This document shows, piece after piece, positions 23,532-32,305 of a stretch of 52,761 bases of DNA. A program made the translations under genes and the position numbers. Position 1 is the stretch's first letter. Each line of letters starts with the position of its first letter. The stretch is from an uncultured Bacteroidales bacterium (GTDB taxonomy: Bacteria > Bacteroidota > Bacteroidia > Bacteroidales > Muribaculaceae), in assembly GCA_902792895.1 (NCBI GenBank), contig CADBBK010000021.1:1-52761 (forward strand). The letters are read 5' to 3'. The notes under the pieces were generated by a model. The model had not been told where the DNA came from and ran no database searches. It was given only the letters and a program-made list of their open reading frames with translations.

Positions 23532-23552
23532 CTGTTATGTCATGAAAAAGCA

Positions 23553-23587
23553 TAAAGAGGGAGCGACCATCAAGGCCGCCCCCTTTA
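23553..23587 (-). terminator. Terminator of the TonB receptor/lipoprotein operon
   Basis: An imperfect hairpin (AAAGAGGGAGCGACC / GGCCGCCCCCTTT) with bulge and G-U pairs lies about 70 bp past the stop at 23659. In the leftward sense an A/T-rich stretch follows. Confidence 0.55.
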
Positions 23588-23658
23588 CAAATTCATGTGT
23601 TGAAATGTAATCGCTTAGTAACGGGACTCAGAAATTTAGTGAAAATTGTCTCTTTCCG

Positions 23659-25176
23659 TTACTCGGCCTTCTCGTGCGAGAAGTATACACCATTGGACAT
23701 CTGCGGAGTGCCGTTGAAAGTCTTGCGCACACCGATTATCGACAGCTTGTCGCCAACCTCGATGCCGAGAGCCTCGAACAAGCCCTTGCGGTTGTCGCCG
23801 GTAGCACCCCAACCGGGATAGCAGCCATAGACATAGATGCTGTTGGTGTCATCCTCCAGATAGACATTACCGTATACGGGGTTGTCAATCGCGGTGATGG
23901 TACCGGAGATCATGTAATAGGTATCGGGATCGTCCTCCAGATCGAGGAACTCGTCGATGGTGATGGGAGTTACAGTCTTGCTGTCCTCGAGAACGGCGCC
24001 ACCCATTTGCGGGGAGCCCTTGTACTCAGCACGTTTGCCCACGAGGGTAACGACGTCACCAGCCTTCAGGCCAGCAGCCTCAAAGTCACCCGGGGCACCG
24101 ATGCCATAAACGTAGGTCTCGCCCGACCAGTCACGCACGTACACGTTGCCATAGGCGGCCTTAGCTACACTGGTAATCACACCGGTGATGCGATACTGGG
24201 TCTCACCTACCTCGGCCTCCAGGAACTCTGCGATCGAGCAATCTACAATTGCACCCTTCTGGTTGATAACAGCCACAGCGGTATATTCCTTACCACTGTC
24301 GTCGGTGGTCTTGAACGTTACCTCACAGCTGCGGTCACCAGCGGGGTTGGCGTTAGCATGGAACACCACAACGGGCTCCGAGCCGCCAGTTACCGACACG
24401 ATACCCAGCCAGTTCTTGTCCTCTTCGGGGATCTCAACCGAAATGCCGTTGTTGGTCTTGCAGCTCAGGTTGACCTTCACATTGCCACCCTCCTTAGGAA
24501 TGAGGGCATCCTCGGGGTCATAACCCTCGACCTTAACGAGCGACTTCTGGATTTTGATAACGGTCACGTCAACCAGCTCTACAGTACCATTATACACGGT
24601 CTTGGGACCCTCAACGGTGACGATGTCGCCCTCCTCGAGGCCCAGGCTGGAGAAGTTCTTGGTCTGGCCCTTGGCGTCGAGCGTACCATAGATATAAACC
24701 TCGCCGGTCTCATCAACCAGATACCAGTTACCATAGATGGTGTTGCTGATGCGAGTCACGGTACCGGTCACGCGGTAGGTCTTGCTCTCGGGACCCTCAA
24801 TGACCTGGGCACAGGTGGCTACGCTAACGGTAGCGAGGCCCTGGATCACATTGATGGTCTGCTTCTTGTCGGCACAAGCGACGTGCAGCACGGCAGTGCG
24901 GCCGTCGGGGGTAGCGGGAGCGGTGAAGGTCACCGTGGTCTCACCAGCGCCACCACTCATCGGGCTGACGGTCAGCCAAGCGGGGAGTTCAGCCTCGTCA
25001 AACGACCAAGCCTCTTTGGCTTTAACGATAATCGTGTTGGAACCGCCGGCCTCGTCGATGCCCACGTAGGACGACGAAACCTGGATCTCATCGAGCAGCG
25101 TCAGCGCATTATCATCAGAGCAAGACGACAGCAGGGCAACCAGTGCAAAAAACGAAATAAAATATCTCAGTTTCAT
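23659..25176 (-). CDS. Lipoprotein with BACON and OB-fold-like repeats
   Basis: A 505-residue protein. The ATG at 25176 gives MKLRYFISFFALVALLSSC, a clean lipoprotein signal (lipobox LLSSC). Domain order: BACON-like (about 25-115, AWSFDEAELPAWLTVSPMSG); OB-like (118-215, YRVTGTVTRISNTIYGNWYL); second BACON-like (215-310); two further OB-like repeats (312-405 and 405-505), each with Y-x-I-(S/T)-G-x-I-T-x-(I/V) and (Y)GNVY. These OB repeats resemble those of Bacteroidetes DUF6359/YhcR-type extracellular proteins, some linked to nucleic-acid binding. It follows the TonB receptor by 23 bp, in the place where SusD would normally be, so it is probably the surface partner of that receptor. Confidence 0.83.
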   Translation of the reverse strand: MKLRYFISFFALVALLSSCSDDNALTLLDEIQVSSSYVGIDEAGGSNTIIVKAKEAWSFDEAELPAWLTVSPMSGGAGETTVTFTAPATPDGRTAVLHVACADKKQTINVIQGLATVSVATCAQVIEGPESKTYRVTGTVTRISNTIYGNWYLVDETGEVYIYGTLDAKGQTKNFSSLGLEEGDIVTVEGPKTVYNGTVELVDVTVIKIQKSLVKVEGYDPEDALIPKEGGNVKVNLSCKTNNGISVEIPEEDKNWLGIVSVTGGSEPVVVFHANANPAGDRSCEVTFKTTDDSGKEYTAVAVINQKGAIVDCSIAEFLEAEVGETQYRITGVITSVAKAAYGNVYVRDWSGETYVYGIGAPGDFEAAGLKAGDVVTLVGKRAEYKGSPQMGGAVLEDSKTVTPITIDEFLDLEDDPDTYYMISGTITAIDNPVYGNVYLEDDTNSIYVYGCYPGWGATGDNRKGLFEALGIEVGDKLSIIGVRKTFNGTPQMSNGVYFSHEKAE

Positions 25177-25199
25177 AATATTGTCTTTGTCTTTAGGAA

Positions 25200-28100
25200 T
25201 TAGTTGAAGATGTACTTGATACCGATGGAGGCGTTCCAGCACTGACCGATGGCCTTGTTGGGAACAAAGGTCTTGGTGTCGCCATTGATAGCAGGATTGG
25301 TCGAGAAGGTGGGATAACCCTGAGCGTCGATGCCCTCATACTTGAGCAGACGGGGGTCGCTACCGATTTCAGGATTCAGATACTTGCTCACGCCCCAGCT
25401 CGAGTTGAAGAGGTTGAGCACGTTCTTCACGTCGAAGCTCAGCTGCAGGGTGTGCTTTGCACCGCACACGCGTACCGAGAAGTCATGCTTGTAGCTCAGG
25501 TCAACACGGTGTACCCAGGGGCTGTACAGGCTGTAGGGCTCTGCATACTCGCCCTGATGGTTCTTCAGAGTCTTGTTATTGTGAACATAGTCCATGAAGC
25601 GGTTCTTGCTGTCGTTGTTGACGAAGCGGAACTCGCCGTTCTCAACCTGTGCATCGGTGGGGATGTACATGGCGTCGTAGTTGTAACCGTCACCGTTCAT
25701 GTCGTTGTTCATCATGTAGGAGTACTTGTAGCCGCCGCGCCAGGTCTCATAGATCAGGCCGTAGTGGTTACCGCTCTTGTCATGACCAGTTGCCGAGAAG
25801 ACGAAACGGTCGGGAGTCACATACTGCGAGTTGTGCAGCTTGATGTTGTTGGGACCCTCAACGGTGGGAACATAGGTGAAGGCGCTCTCAGCAGCCGAAC
25901 CGGGCATACCGGTAACCTCCTTGTTCACGGTGTGGGTGTAAGCGGCCATCAGGCTCAGCCAGTCAACAGGACGGGCATTGACGGTCACGTTGGCAATCCA
26001 ACCATAACCACGGCTGGTGTTCTCCAGAACGAAGGCCTTGGTGCCACGACGGAAGTTGTCGGGGAAGATGGGACGGTTGTCAGCACCGTTGAAGCGGGCA
26101 TAACCACCCACGCCGGGCATGCTCCAGTCACTGATGCTGGCAGCATTGATGTTGCGGTTGAAGATACCCTCAACAGTCACGCTGAAGGGGAACGAAACGG
26201 GGATGTTGTAGTCAACAGCCAGCGAGCTCTTCCATACCATCGGCATCTTGAACTTGGGATCAACTGCCGAGATCGAGCTGGGAACGGTACCCATGTCAGA
26301 GGTTACATTCTCGGGATAGCCCATGCTGATGAGCTTGTCGCGCAGAGCGGCAATCGTGGCCTTGCCAGTGGCGTCGGTCACCAGACCGCCGGCAAACTGG
26401 CTCATGTCGGTATTCTTGCTGTTGAGCTGTGCCTGATACTGTACCAGACCACCGTTGGTGGGCATGTTGGTGAAGAATACCAGGGGCAGACGGCCCGAGA
26501 ACAGACCAGAACCACCACGCACCTTGAGAGCCTGGGTGCCAAATACGTCCCAAACGAAGCCCACGCGGGGTTGAACGATCAGGTTGCTGCTCGGCCACTT
26601 ACCGGTGTCGATGTGGCGAACGTTACCCTTCTTGTCGTAGTAGTCCAGCGCCAGGATGGCGTTGTTGGTGATCAGGTCACCATTGTTGAAGAACAGACCG
26701 TCGAGGCGCAGACCGTAGGTCAGCTTGAAGTTACGGGTCATGTTCCACTCGTCCTGCAGATACAGGCCAGCCTTGTTGAACTGCACGCGGGCAGCAGGCT
26801 TGGTCTCGCTACCGTAACCGTAGGTCAGGCAGACTACCTCGGGGATAGCACCGCTGATGAAGTCATCCACGCTGTTGTAGCGGTAGTAACCGGTACCATT
26901 ACGCATGTACTGGTTGTCGGCCATCTGATGCTCAAAGGTGAGACCACCCATGAACTTATGGTTACCATAGTACCAGGTCACGTCGTCACGAAGGTTCCAG
27001 ATGGTGTTGTGAACGGCGTTGTTCCAGGTGAAGAGCTCATAACCCAGAGCCATGTAGTTGTCCTTGTTGCCATATTCATCGGTCATCGTGATGTCGATGA
27101 AGGGGAACTCGCTCGAGTTGCTGGCGCGGATATCGTCCAGCTTGGAGTAGGTTGCCAGGAACTCGTTCGACAGGTTGTCGGTCAAACGGCTGTTCAAGTT
27201 GGCAGCGAAAGAGTGTACCAGGTTGTCCATGCCATACATCGAGTTGGCAAACGAGAAGGAGTACTGCGATACACGGGCATTGGCCATACGGGTACCACCG
27301 TCCATCGAGGTAGCGTTGGGGTTGGACCAGTAGCGGTTCTTGGTGTAGTTATAACGCAGTGACAAGTGGTGGTCGTGGCTGATGTTCCAGTCCAGACGGG
27401 CGAGAATCTTATAGTTGTTCTCGTCGGCTGGGAAGTTGGTGTAAGAACCCGTGTCATAACCATACTTGCCCATCACGTGCTCGCTCACGCGGGCCAGGTC
27501 GCGCAACGTGGTGCGCGAGATAAAGGCGTCAGCATTGCCGACACCGTTCTCTGATGCACGCCAGCGGTTAACGATGGTCGGCTGCTTGGTCATCTCACCG
27601 TTCACGAAGAAGAACAGCTTGTCCTTCCAGATCGGGCCGCCCAGGGTGAAACCGTAGGTGGTTACCTGGTCCTTCTCACGGGCCGAGGAAATCTGGAAAC
27701 GCTCAACAGCGTCACCACGCATGTTCTCGTTGCGGTGGAAGATGTAGGCACTGCCACGGAAGGTGTTGGTACCGCTCTTGGTAACGGCGTTGACACCACC
27801 ACCGATGAAGTTGGTCTGACGCACGTCGTAGGGCGAAATCACTACCTGCATCTCCTCGATAGCCTCGATCGAGATGGGGTTACCGCCACCAGGCAGGTTG
27901 TCGCTCAGACCGAAGTTGTTGTTGAAGTTTGCACCATCGACCGTGAAGTTGGCCAGACGACCATCGGTACCGGCAAAGCTCATGCCGTTACCACCGTAGG
28001 GCGACAGGCGGGTCACATCGGTCAGACTGCGCGTTACCGTAGGCAGGCTGCTGATCTGGGCGCTGTTGATGTTAGTGGCAGCACCGGTCTTCTCGGTCCT

Positions 28101-28484
28101 GAACTTGGTAGCCTCGGAGGTGATGACCACCTCGCTCAGCGTGTTGGAGCCAACACTCATGTCAACGCTCAGGTCGTAGGTCTCGGCCAGCTGCAGCGTT
28201 ACATCCTCGATCTGACGAGTCTGATAGCCGATGTAACTTACAGTAACCGTGTAGGGACCACCGGGACGCATACCACGCATGGTGTAGCGGCCGTCGATGT
28301 TGGTAACGGCGTTGTACTTCGTGCCCGAGGGCGTGTGCAACGCGGTAACCGTAGCGCCAATCAGCGCCTCATGGTTTTCATCGGTCACAACACCCGAGAG
28401 AGCCGAGGTCGTCACCTGGGCACTTGCCGACAATGCTACAACGAACATTGCCACCAAAGCCAAAAGCTTAACTGTTCTCAACAT
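25200..28484 (-). CDS. Oar-like TonB-dependent outer-membrane receptor
   Basis: A 1094-residue protein. The signal peptide ends ALSASA. A carboxypeptidase-regulatory-like domain (about 24-110, TTSALSGVVTDENHEALIGA) and a plug (about 115-235, with RLSPYGGNGMSFAGTDGRLA and FIGGGVNAVTKSGTNTFRGS) precede a large beta-barrel ending in the aromatic IGIKYIFN. The plug sequence is the Oar type, rather than the SusC type with its DGV-x-x-x DIESI pattern. It should move a substrate across the outer membrane using TonB energy. In Myxococcus an Oar protein is needed for export of a protease, so the direction of transport is open. A structured leader of about 250 nt precedes it. Confidence 0.93.
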   Translation of the reverse strand: MLRTVKLLALVAMFVVALSASAQVTTSALSGVVTDENHEALIGATVTALHTPSGTKYNAVTNIDGRYTMRGMRPGGPYTVTVSYIGYQTRQIEDVTLQLAETYDLSVDMSVGSNTLSEVVITSEATKFRTEKTGAATNINSAQISSLPTVTRSLTDVTRLSPYGGNGMSFAGTDGRLANFTVDGANFNNNFGLSDNLPGGGNPISIEAIEEMQVVISPYDVRQTNFIGGGVNAVTKSGTNTFRGSAYIFHRNENMRGDAVERFQISSAREKDQVTTYGFTLGGPIWKDKLFFFVNGEMTKQPTIVNRWRASENGVGNADAFISRTTLRDLARVSEHVMGKYGYDTGSYTNFPADENNYKILARLDWNISHDHHLSLRYNYTKNRYWSNPNATSMDGGTRMANARVSQYSFSFANSMYGMDNLVHSFAANLNSRLTDNLSNEFLATYSKLDDIRASNSSEFPFIDITMTDEYGNKDNYMALGYELFTWNNAVHNTIWNLRDDVTWYYGNHKFMGGLTFEHQMADNQYMRNGTGYYRYNSVDDFISGAIPEVVCLTYGYGSETKPAARVQFNKAGLYLQDEWNMTRNFKLTYGLRLDGLFFNNGDLITNNAILALDYYDKKGNVRHIDTGKWPSSNLIVQPRVGFVWDVFGTQALKVRGGSGLFSGRLPLVFFTNMPTNGGLVQYQAQLNSKNTDMSQFAGGLVTDATGKATIAALRDKLISMGYPENVTSDMGTVPSSISAVDPKFKMPMVWKSSLAVDYNIPVSFPFSVTVEGIFNRNINAASISDWSMPGVGGYARFNGADNRPIFPDNFRRGTKAFVLENTSRGYGWIANVTVNARPVDWLSLMAAYTHTVNKEVTGMPGSAAESAFTYVPTVEGPNNIKLHNSQYVTPDRFVFSATGHDKSGNHYGLIYETWRGGYKYSYMMNNDMNGDGYNYDAMYIPTDAQVENGEFRFVNNDSKNRFMDYVHNNKTLKNHQGEYAEPYSLYSPWVHRVDLSYKHDFSVRVCGAKHTLQLSFDVKNVLNLFNSSWGVSKYLNPEIGSDPRLLKYEGIDAQGYPTFSTNPAINGDTKTFVPNKAIGQCWNASIGIKYIFN

Positions 28485-28733
28485 ACAAAAACTTGTTTTA
28501 ATGGATGAAAAAATGATGAATTATTAAAAAATTGATTGGTTTGATTGTTTTCTATAAAAGAAAATCGCGCCACATTAGCGGGGTACTCCCCATCTAGTGT
28601 GACGCGTGTGACGCTGTATACCCCCTCTTGCAGCGGGTTGTAGAACTGGCTTGCTGCCTCTCCGCTACAAGTTATCCTGAAAGGTATTCCCAATGAATAA
28701 ACTGACATTTTCTTAAAGTTCTGCCTTCAATTC
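28485..28733 (-). other. Long structured 5' leader of the TonB receptor mRNA
   Basis: The transcript should start near 28733. It contains a stem CGCGTCACA / TGTGGCGCG with inner hairpin GGGG-AGTA-CCCC (about 28567-28606 on the plus strand), then an A/T-rich single-stranded stretch before the start codon. A 76-codon reading frame (28478-28708) starts MSVYSLGIPFRITCSG and ends in ATGTTGA, overlapping the receptor start. It has no recognisable domain. It could be a leader peptide or chance. Confidence 0.5.
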
Positions 28734-28738
28734 GGGTG

Positions 28739-28769
28739 CAAAGGTAGTCATTTTTCCCCATACTACCAA
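28739..28769 (-). promoter_or_regulatory. Promoter TTG-N20-TACCTTTG, TonB receptor operon
   Basis: -7 box at 28739-28746 and TTG at 28767-28769, spaced 20 bp. The spacer closely matches that of the ruvC promoter at 29504-29535. Confidence 0.78.
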
Positions 28770-28923
28770 CAACATTTCATAATAAATTATCAACAACCCG
28801 ATGAATTAGTTGAGTCAGTAGCTGTTAGCCACTTGCAGGCGATGCCGGGATGAAAGCACCTAACCGAAAACCATAGCATCTTACCGGCTCACCGTGAGGC
28901 CATGGGCATGAAATCCAGGGGCC
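28770..28923. other. Intergenic region after ruvC
   Basis: No gene was seen. It contains one arm of a TGAGGCC / GGCCTCA inverted repeat (28895-28901; right arm 28920-28926 overlaps the ruvC stop), a weak terminator candidate without a T-run. No tRNA-like fold was found. Confidence 0.4.
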
Positions 28924-29493
28924 TCAGTTTTTCTTGACGCGGTCGGGGTGCTGGGCAATGAAGGCTTTCCAGGATTTGGCGCCCTTGCCGGTGAAGGGCT
29001 TGCTGCGCTCGTAGAAGTGGCACAGGGCGGCAGCCAGGGCATCGGTGGCATCGAGCAGGGCGGGCATCCGCGACTCGTCGATGTTGAGAATGCGCTGCAG
29101 CATCATCGCCACCTGCTCCTTGCTGGCGGCGCCATTGCCGGTGATGGCCATCTTGATTTTGCGCGGCTCATATTCGGTGATGGGAATCTCACGGTTGAGG
29201 GCTGCGACCATCGCCACACCCTGGGCACGTCCCAGCTTGAGCATCGACTGCACGTTTTTGCCATAGAACGGGGCCTCGATGGCCATCTCGTCGGGCAGAT
29301 ACTCCTCGATGACACCGCTCACGCGCTCATAGATGTGCCGCAGCCTCATGTAGTGGTTCTCCATGCGGCTGAGCTGCAACACGCCCATGACGATGAGTTC
29401 GGGCGTCTTGCCGTTGATGCCCAATAGCGCATAGCCCATCACATTGGTGCCGGGGTCAATGCCGATGATGATATTCTCGTACTGCCTCTCCAT
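28924..29493 (-). CDS. ruvC: Holliday junction resolvase RuvC
   Basis: A 189-residue protein. Acidic catalytic residues of the RNase H-like nuclease are visible: Asp13 in [15 protein letters not shown], Glu73 in [12 protein letters not shown], and Asp148 and Asp151 in [16 protein letters not shown]. It cleaves four-way DNA junctions in the cytoplasm with RuvAB. The C-terminal tail ([20 protein letters not shown]) extends beyond the usual core. It is a single gene with a complete promoter only 11 bp upstream, so its mRNA should have almost no leader. Confidence 0.95.
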   Translation of the reverse strand: MERQYENIIIGIDPGTNVMGYALLGINGKTPELIVMGVLQLSRMENHYMRLRHIYERVSGVIEEYLPDEMAIEAPFYGKNVQSMLKLGRAQGVAMVAALNREIPITEYEPRKIKMAITGNGAASKEQVAMMLQRILNIDESRMPALLDATDALAAALCHFYERSKPFTGKGAKSWKAFIAQHPDRVKKN

Positions 29494-29503
29494 TTTCTTA
29501 CTG

Positions 29504-29535
29504 CAAAGTTACCATTTTTCCCCCATTCTACCAAA
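29504..29535 (-). promoter_or_regulatory. Promoter TTTG-N20-TAACTTTG, ruvC
   Basis: -7 box at 29504-29511 and TTTG at 29532-29535. The start codon follows the box by about 10 bp. Confidence 0.78.
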
Positions 29536-29545
29536 AAATGAGCGA

Positions 29546-29602
29546 CGATATAGCTGCCGGCCCCAACCTTAAAAAAACTTGGAAACGATATAGCTGCCAG
29601 CC
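29546..29602. repeat. 17-bp direct repeat CGATATAGCTGCCRGCC
   Basis: Two copies at 29546-29562 and 29586-29602 differ at one base and are spaced exactly 40 bp. A degenerate inverted third copy (GGCCAACTGCTATATC) lies at 29721-29736. All are between ruvC and the YARHG genes. Confidence 0.7.
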
Positions 29603-29621
29603 CTAGTCGGCGTCATTTTTT

Positions 29622-29710
29622 TTAAAACTACGAATTTCGCTAATTAAACTAATGAATTCTGGCTTCGCAAAGTAATCAATTCGTAAGGTTCGTGTAATTC
29701 GTAGTTTTAA
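29622..29710. repeat. Long inverted repeat with ACGAATT motifs
   Basis: Perfect 15-bp arms TTAAAACTACGAATT (29622-29636) and AATTCGTAGTTTTAA (29696-29710) enclose a loop that itself holds AATGAATT and CAATTCGTAA half-palindromes. It looks like a dispersed intergenic repeat and could form a cruciform. Confidence 0.75.
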
Positions 29711-29846
29711 CCCATTGATGGGCCAACTGCTATATCACGGCCAAAAACTTTCAGGGCCAACGCCCATATTGTTTCTAAAGATTTAATGCAGACAGCTCTT
29801 TGTCCTGCTATCGGTGGCGTATTGCAGAATAAAAACGGCTGCATTG

Positions 29847-29877
29847 TTGGACAAACGGAAAAATATGCCTACATTTG
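29847..29877 (+). promoter_or_regulatory. Promoter TTG-N20-TACATTTG, YARHG gene pair
   Basis: TTG at 29847-29849 and TACATTTG at 29870-29877, 27 bp before the ATG at 29905. Confidence 0.75.
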
Positions 29878-29904
29878 CCACAGCAATAACTAAATCTCGA
29901 CTCA

Positions 29905-31080
29905 ATGATGAAAAGGACCCTGACATCAACCATGATTGTGCGCTGTGCCCTGCTGCTGGCAATAGCAGCGACATGCCTGACCACGAGAGCCCAGGACAGG
30001 GAACAACAGTTTGTACAGCTGGACTTCTATGAAGACACCGCAGCGCTCTATCTCCGCAACCACATTGACCGCAGCCTGGCCACAAGAGGCAATCCGCGAA
30101 AAGTGCTCAAGATGAACCGCCTGTGGGAGGACAAGATGTACTGGACCGACGGCGTCCACGTTTATAGCAGTTATTATGACGAAGACGAACGCCAGCTCAT
30201 GGTCTTCCATGAGCCTCCCTATCCTGGCCACGACCGCACCACCCAGGCCGTTTCCTTTCCCGTCAAGGGCGGCAAACTGACCGCCAGGAGCCCCGAGGAT
30301 GGCCGTTTCACCCTTGAACGCATCGGCGGCTACACCATGCTGGTCCAGCGCAATGCTGGAGGCACGCCCGTGAAGGCTTACTATGCAATCTCCAGCGGCG
30401 ACTACCACCACGGCAAGTGGACCGTGTTCATGCACTACCTGCTGATGGGCAACTACCTTAATCCCCAAGCCCCTGAAGAGTGCAACAACGTGTTCGACGT
30501 GAATATGCCCTACTATGATCATGCCGAATACAGCCATGACCCCGGCATCTACACCTATCATGCCGAGCCCGACTCCCAGTACATTCTGCTATCTTATGGC
30601 GGCGGACGTGTCAGCAGGGGCAAGCCCGGTTATGAGCACAGCACGCTGAATGGTGCTGGCGGCCGCGGCGCGATCATGGGGCCCATGCTATGGCAGGTCA
30701 CGCCTTCGGTCGACGGTGTGACAGCCATCATCGTCCACGATCAGCCTTACGTCGCCCACATGCCGGGCATCGGACAAGAGGGCGACACAGTGAGCCTGCC
30801 CAAACTGCAGACGCCATTCCAGGACATCCCCGGCAAGTGGCCCATGGCCTCGGTCATTCCGCTGACCCACACTATATTGAAAATCTGTCCCAAGGAGGTG
30901 CTCACCCTCATGCGCGGCGAGATCTATGCCCGCCACGGCGACACCTTCAGGGATCCCGAGACGCAGCGCTACTTCGACGCCCAGCCCTGGTACAGGAAAT
31001 CGGGGCGGGCGGTCACGCTCACCGACCTGGAACGCTTCAATTACCAGCTCATCAAGCAAGTGGAGGCCTCCAAGCCGTAA
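29905..31080 (+). CDS. Secreted YARHG-domain protein, first of tandem pair
   Basis: A 391-residue protein with a signal peptide (MKRTLTSTMIVRCALLLAIA ... TTRAQ). The ATG at 29908 is an equally good start. The central region is beta-rich and has no recognised domain (NRLWEDKMYWTDGVHVYSSY; RIGGYTMLVQRNAGGTPVKA). The C-terminal 70 residues are a YARHG domain (LMRGEIYARHGDTFRDPETQ, RYFDAQPWYRKSGRAVTLTD). YARHG is a conserved extracellular module, found also beside peptidases and kinases, of unknown function. It is followed 48 bp later by a paralog whose 3' end is nearly identical in DNA sequence. Confidence 0.82.
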   Translation: MMKRTLTSTMIVRCALLLAIAATCLTTRAQDREQQFVQLDFYEDTAALYLRNHIDRSLATRGNPRKVLKMNRLWEDKMYWTDGVHVYSSYYDEDERQLMVFHEPPYPGHDRTTQAVSFPVKGGKLTARSPEDGRFTLERIGGYTMLVQRNAGGTPVKAYYAISSGDYHHGKWTVFMHYLLMGNYLNPQAPEECNNVFDVNMPYYDHAEYSHDPGIYTYHAEPDSQYILLSYGGGRVSRGKPGYEHSTLNGAGGRGAIMGPMLWQVTPSVDGVTAIIVHDQPYVAHMPGIGQEGDTVSLPKLQTPFQDIPGKWPMASVIPLTHTILKICPKEVLTLMRGEIYARHGDTFRDPETQRYFDAQPWYRKSGRAVTLTDLERFNYQLIKQVEASKP

Positions 31081-31128
31081 TCATCCTATCCGTTTTTTTT
31101 ACATTCATCTCTTAAAACCCGACCCATC

Positions 31129-32280
31129 ATGAAGATCCAGTTCTTTTCACTATTGACGATGGCAACCATCGCATTCAGCATCAATGCCCAGGGCTATCAG
31201 CAATTCATCGGCAGGTGTGACGATGATGCATATGAAGCCAAAAATGTTGCAACAGCCGGCATTGCCGACTACATGAGCCAGCGGACCGCTCCAGCACAAG
31301 TCTTGCCTGCATCCAAGTTCCTGCTCGATGAACGGTACTGGACCGACGGCGTTTACACCTTTATGACTTATGATGAGGGGGATGGCGACATCGGCATGAG
31401 TTTCTACATGATCAGCGAGCAGCCGCTTGAGGACTTCGACTACATCGGTGCAATGGTCGTTAAAAACGGAAAAGTGATCGTCGAGGACAAACCCAATGCC
31501 CAGGTGAGCATCGAGAAGCTGGGAGGCCAGATCATGCTGGTGGAGCGCAACCCCCAGGGAGTACCTGTCAGGGCATACTACAACCTGGCAGGCCGGGAGG
31601 AACTGGACCATACCTATGTGGGGATGTTTGCCAACTACATGCTCATGGGCAAATATGTCACGCCCGACGGCACCAGTGCCGTCTTCGGCCCCAACATGCC
31701 GGGCTACAACCTCAGTGATTACCTGCATCGGGATCCTGGTTTTGTGGCCTACCATATCGATGGCAAGGGCCGCGTGGTGCACATCCTCTACGGTGGCGGG
31801 AGAATTAGCCGCGGGGACCCCAATAGCCCCAACTACAACAAGAATGTACCGGGCGGCGGTGGCGCTGGAGCAATGACTGCCCCCATGCTCTGGGATCTCG
31901 TGCACACTGCCACGGGGATGAACGTGACCATTGTCCGTGATGAACCCACGGCCGACCACTATCCCGACTTTGGCGGGACAGGCAAGACCTTCAGCCTGCA
32001 GTTCGTGCAGTCGCCCTTCGAGGGCATTCCTGGACGGTGGGCTTTTACCTCGGTCATCCCCTTGTGCCACACCCTCCTCGAGATGTACCCCAAGGAGGTG
32101 CTCACGCTCATGCGCGGCGAGATCTACGCCCGCCACGGCGACACCTTCAAGGACCCGAAGACGCAGCGCTATTTCAACGCCCAGCCCTGGTACAAGAAAT
32201 CTGAGCAGGCCGTCACGCTCACCGACCTGGAGCGCTTCAACTACCAGCTCATCAAGCACGTCGAGTCCACCAAGAAGTGA
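31129..32280 (+). CDS. Secreted YARHG-domain protein, second of tandem pair
   Basis: A 383-residue protein with signal peptide MKIQFFSLLTMATIAFSINA. It has the same layout as its upstream neighbour: a DERYWTDGVYTFMTYDEGDG segment, KLGGQIMLVERNPQGVPVRA, HILYGGGRISRGDPN and a C-terminal YARHG domain (LMRGEIYARHGDTFKDPKTQ). The N-terminal two thirds have diverged far more than the last 190 bp, suggesting duplication with later gene conversion or strong constraint on the YARHG end. No promoter box was found in the 48-bp gap, so it is likely co-transcribed. The function is unknown. Confidence 0.82.
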   Translation: MKIQFFSLLTMATIAFSINAQGYQQFIGRCDDDAYEAKNVATAGIADYMSQRTAPAQVLPASKFLLDERYWTDGVYTFMTYDEGDGDIGMSFYMISEQPLEDFDYIGAMVVKNGKVIVEDKPNAQVSIEKLGGQIMLVERNPQGVPVRAYYNLAGREELDHTYVGMFANYMLMGKYVTPDGTSAVFGPNMPGYNLSDYLHRDPGFVAYHIDGKGRVVHILYGGGRISRGDPNSPNYNKNVPGGGGAGAMTAPMLWDLVHTATGMNVTIVRDEPTADHYPDFGGTGKTFSLQFVQSPFEGIPGRWAFTSVIPLCHTLLEMYPKEVLTLMRGEIYARHGDTFKDPKTQRYFNAQPWYKKSEQAVTLTDLERFNYQLIKHVESTKK

Positions 32281-32305
32281 GGATTCCCGCCCGCCACACA
32301 CCACA

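Noticed and set aside
25452-27362. A 636-codon plus-strand frame opposite the TonB receptor
   Set aside because: Antisense shadow. The minus strand encodes a full receptor with plug, barrel and terminal aromatic motif.
28770-28923. tRNA or other folded RNA gene between ruvC and the TonB receptor leader
   Set aside because: No cloverleaf, no T-loop GTTCGA-type motif and no promoter of its own.
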